Of a stretch of DNA of 23,332 nt, positions 21,217 to 23,332 are shown one piece after another. The stretch is from a virus. Position 1 is the first letter of the stretch, and each line of letters opens with the position of its first letter. The DNA lies in the IMG/VR virus record IMGVR_UViG_3300027747_000070, positions 1 through 23,332 of that record. One strand, 5' to 3'. The translations under genes were made by a program, and so were the position numbers. The notes beneath the pieces were generated by a model. That model was not told the DNA's origin. It saw nothing but the letters and a program-made list of their open reading frames with translations, and searched no databases.

Positions 21217-22320
21217 TTATCGAATAATTTGTATTGAAGAATTTTTAGTCCAAAGTTCAAGTTCATTTCTTATCTTATTCTCTTTCTTTAAAGTCTCATA
21301 ACGAATGGCCGCTTTCTTTCTCCACCATTCTATGATACTTTCAAGTTCAAACTTATCATAGGTATCGTCCTTAATGATAGTATTTGTCTTACCATTTACT
21401 ATATCAATATAATTCTTAATACCATAATGACTTATATAATATCTTTTCTGTTCTGTCAAGTCTTTTGCGTTGTTGATAACTTTATTGAAATCTTCCAGTT
21501 CTGTCTTATCATCTTTTAAAGATCGTTTGATTAAACCTATAATTGCATTAGTTAACTTTAACTTCTTACTTGAAGCATCTTCTTTTACTAATTCGCCTAC
21601 TATGTTCTCAACGTAGTCTTTTAATTGTTCATAAGGCTTTCCATTTAAATTAGGAACAAAATCACTATCCGTTAGGCCTTTATATCTGACATAAGGTTTC
21701 ATACCATCATATTGACTGATAGTTTTAGTACTACCATATAAACTTGTCGTCTCAAATAAACATAAATTCATACCATATTTTTTGTTTAATAATTCTCTTA
21801 CATAATGACTACAACAAATAGCCGCCAACAGTTTACCACCAAGATAATTGTAACCAAAAGGTTGTGAAGGCACTATTGCAAAACCCATAATGGTAGTTTT
21901 ATTAAACTGTGATAGATTAGGAATATTACCTAACATTTCATTTCTAGGTTTCATATTAATAACTGGTGAACCCAATCTTATAAATCCCATAAATTTATTA
22001 GTTGTCATTTCTTTAACTGCTAATTTTAAAGTTTTGCCAGGAATATTAATCATATTTGTATGACTTGAAATCATAGTAAGACACGTGTCCCAAGTTGTAT
22101 TGTCTATTTCCAATACTTCTAACTTCATATCATTAGGAGACATTGTAAACTCAGAAAACAAATCATCTTCTAAACTCATGCCTGGTAATCCAGCAGGAAT
22201 ATTTTGTATAGAGGCCAATTTTTGATCTCTCATATAATCATCTATACGATTAAAACTGCCAAAGTAATCTTTAAATATTTTAGCACAATGTAATGCTTGT
22301 TCTTTAGTTAAAGTTTTCAT
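21217..22320 (-). CDS. DUF4338-like conserved protein coupled to DNA polymerase
   Basis: A 367-aa protein. The frame is open from 22362, but ATG 22320 overlaps the polymerase stop by 4 bases (ATGA) and gives the natural start MKTLTKEQALHCAKIF. The middle reads MGFIRLGSPVINMKPRNEML (near 111-130), MGFAIVPSQPFGYNYLGGKL (145-164) and LCLFETTSLYG (186-196). This resembles DUF4338, the family of the DruA protein of the Druantia defence system, and proteins beside DNA polymerase in marine T4-like phages. Similarity to DUF4338 is by eye and moderate. The C-terminus is helical and Lys/Glu-rich. Function is unknown, but tight coupling to the polymerase argues for a role near replication. Confidence 0.82.
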   Translation of the reverse strand: MKTLTKEQALHCAKIFKDYFGSFNRIDDYMRDQKLASIQNIPAGLPGMSLEDDLFSEFTMSPNDMKLEVLEIDNTTWDTCLTMISSHTNMINIPGKTLKLAVKEMTTNKFMGFIRLGSPVINMKPRNEMLGNIPNLSQFNKTTIMGFAIVPSQPFGYNYLGGKLLAAICCSHYVRELLNKKYGMNLCLFETTSLYGSTKTISQYDGMKPYVRYKGLTDSDFVPNLNGKPYEQLKDYVENIVGELVKEDASSKKLKLTNAIIGLIKRSLKDDKTELEDFNKVINNAKDLTEQKRYYISHYGIKNYIDIVNGKTNTIIKDDTYDKFELESIIEWWRKKAAIRYETLKKENKIRNELELWTKNSSIQIIR

Positions 22321-23332
22321 GCAAAAAATGCCTCTAAGTTTGCTTTCTTTTCTTGCGACCAACCAATAGATTGTAATATAAATCTCATTGGATCTAAAAA
22401 TGTTTTTTCAAATTGAGTTTCATAATCTATATATTGTTGTAAATTAAATTCTTTAGGTAAAGTTGTAATATAACTTATCACATCAAACTTAAATGGATTT
22501 GCTTCTATTAATTTTAAAAATTTAATTTTATCTCCTTCTTGTATTAAAGGATATTTACTTTTAAGTTTAAATTCTTTTATCTGATGATTATAAATTAAAG
22601 CACCTTTAACATGTATTGGTGTTCCTTTAATAAAGATATTATTACTATCATAATATTTTTTCATGTTATTACAAGATCTTGGAAAAGATATCTGTTCAGC
22701 CGACATAGTGAAAAACTCTTTTTTAAAATCAGCAATAAACTTTTGTAAAGTATCTTCGTCCTTACTCATTATAATTTTAATGGCCTCTTTAATCTTACCT
22801 CTACATACTTGTGGTGTTGAAGATTTAACTGCCTCAATACCCATGATCTTTAATTTAGGTTGTGAAAGTCTAACGCCTTCTTCATCTAATACATTTAACA
22901 TATATCTTTTCTTTGCAACCCAAATACCTTTGTTAGCAATTACTTCTCGTTTCATCACCATACAATTTTTAAATGCGTTTGTATAATCTGCAAGTTCTTC
23001 AAAACATTTATTTAAAAATGGTTCAACTCTACTATCAACAACTTTATTTAAAAAATTACATATTTGATCTTCTGTTTTATCTTTACAAGTTTGTTCTACG
23101 AGTTTATCTAATGTAACATAGATAGAATCTGTATCGGATGCCACAATATAATCTACATTATCTGTCTGTAATATTTTATTTAAATAACTATTAACTTTTT
23201 CTTCTATAAATCTGATGATAAATTGACCTGCTGTTGTAATGGCACTGGCCTGTCTTACATCATAATATCTAAAGTATTCATTACCTACTGCACCGTAAGC
23301 TGAGTTTAAGGCGATCTTTCTTGCCCATTGAA
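22317..23332 (-). CDS. 43: DNA polymerase, family B, T4 gp43-like (N-terminal part beyond window)
   Basis: The C-terminal 337 residues of the replicative polymerase; the gene continues past the right edge. Motif B is near the edge, KIALNSAYGAVGNEYFRYYD, followed by DVRQASAIT. Motif C, DYIVASDTDSIYVTL, carries the catalytic Asp pair. Later come KKRYMLNVLDEEGV and the KIMGIEAVKSSTPQ thumb segment seen in gp43. The C-terminus (WSQEKKANLEAFFA) is short and ends with an aromatic pair, as in T4-type polymerases that bind the sliding clamp. Stop TGA overlaps the next start (ATGA). Family assignment is very confident. Confidence 0.97.
   Translation of the reverse strand, partial: QWARKIALNSAYGAVGNEYFRYYDVRQASAITTAGQFIIRFIEEKVNSYLNKILQTDNVDYIVASDTDSIYVTLDKLVEQTCKDKTEDQICNFLNKVVDSRVEPFLNKCFEELADYTNAFKNCMVMKREVIANKGIWVAKKRYMLNVLDEEGVRLSQPKLKIMGIEAVKSSTPQVCRGKIKEAIKIIMSKDEDTLQKFIADFKKEFFTMSAEQISFPRSCNNMKKYYDSNNIFIKGTPIHVKGALIYNHQIKEFKLKSKYPLIQEGDKIKFLKLIEANPFKFDVISYITTLPKEFNLQQYIDYETQFEKTFLDPMRFILQSIGWSQEKKANLEAFFA

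Overview
The window is part of the genome of a marine T4-like myovirus. It is AT-rich (about 30% G+C by eye) and every gene I can support lies on the minus strand. Four replication and recombination proteins are recognisably T4-type: primase gp61 (left edge, truncated by the window), helicase gp41, UvsX recombinase and family-B DNA polymerase gp43 (right edge, truncated). A phage-type SpeD, many small proteins with marine-phage signatures, and exact T4 late promoter octamers (TATAAATA) agree with this. The base composition and the two exported Ser/Thr-rich proteins suggest a phage of a low-GC marine alphaproteobacterium (SAR11/Pelagibacter-like) more than of a cyanobacterium, but the host is inferred.

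Layout in coordinate order (transcription runs right to left). (1) 1-872: primase, with its own sigma70-type promoter. (2) 923-5056: envelope/lysis-like cassette holding two small membrane coiled-coil proteins, two exported Ser/Thr-rich proteins, a 21-codon hydrophobic micro-ORF, a 3TM holin-like protein and a 44-aa membrane protein. (3) 5071-7709: overlapping small conserved phage proteins of unknown role. (4) 7726-8784: two small virion-type structural proteins, separated by a hairpin and a late promoter. (5) 8841-16121: an operon of overlapping genes coding for a ligase-like nucleotidyltransferase, a P-loop kinase, a three-part nucleotidyltransferase/adenylyltransferase/Cys4 protein, two large Lys/Glu-rich proteins and a HAD nucleotidase. 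(6) 16221-17642: a possible nuclease under a late promoter. (7) 17678-23332: replication block (small protein, gp41, small protein, UvsX, a hidden 50-aa ORF, SpeD, a DUF4338-like protein, polymerase).

The most interesting signal is in block 5 and part of block 3. Several proteins begin with a short peptide resembling the T4 capsid-targeting sequence of internal head proteins (T4: MKTYQEFIAE/A), with a gp21 prohead-protease-type site (L/I)-x-E/(A,G,S) at residues 6-11: MKTFKQFIKE/A, MKSFEQILSE/G, MFKLINE/A, MSFIKE/S and MKSFKQHIKE/A. Two of these carry enzyme domains, which suggests (inference) that the phage packages nucleotide-handling enzymes into the head and may deliver them with its DNA.

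Genes are tightly coupled: TAATG, TAGTG or ATGA overlaps occur at many junctions and decide several start codons. There is no stretch over 300 bases without a gene. The largest gaps (8176-8289, 16122-16220, 21143-21216) hold promoters and hairpins. I saw no tRNA, rRNA, CRISPR array or insertion sequence.
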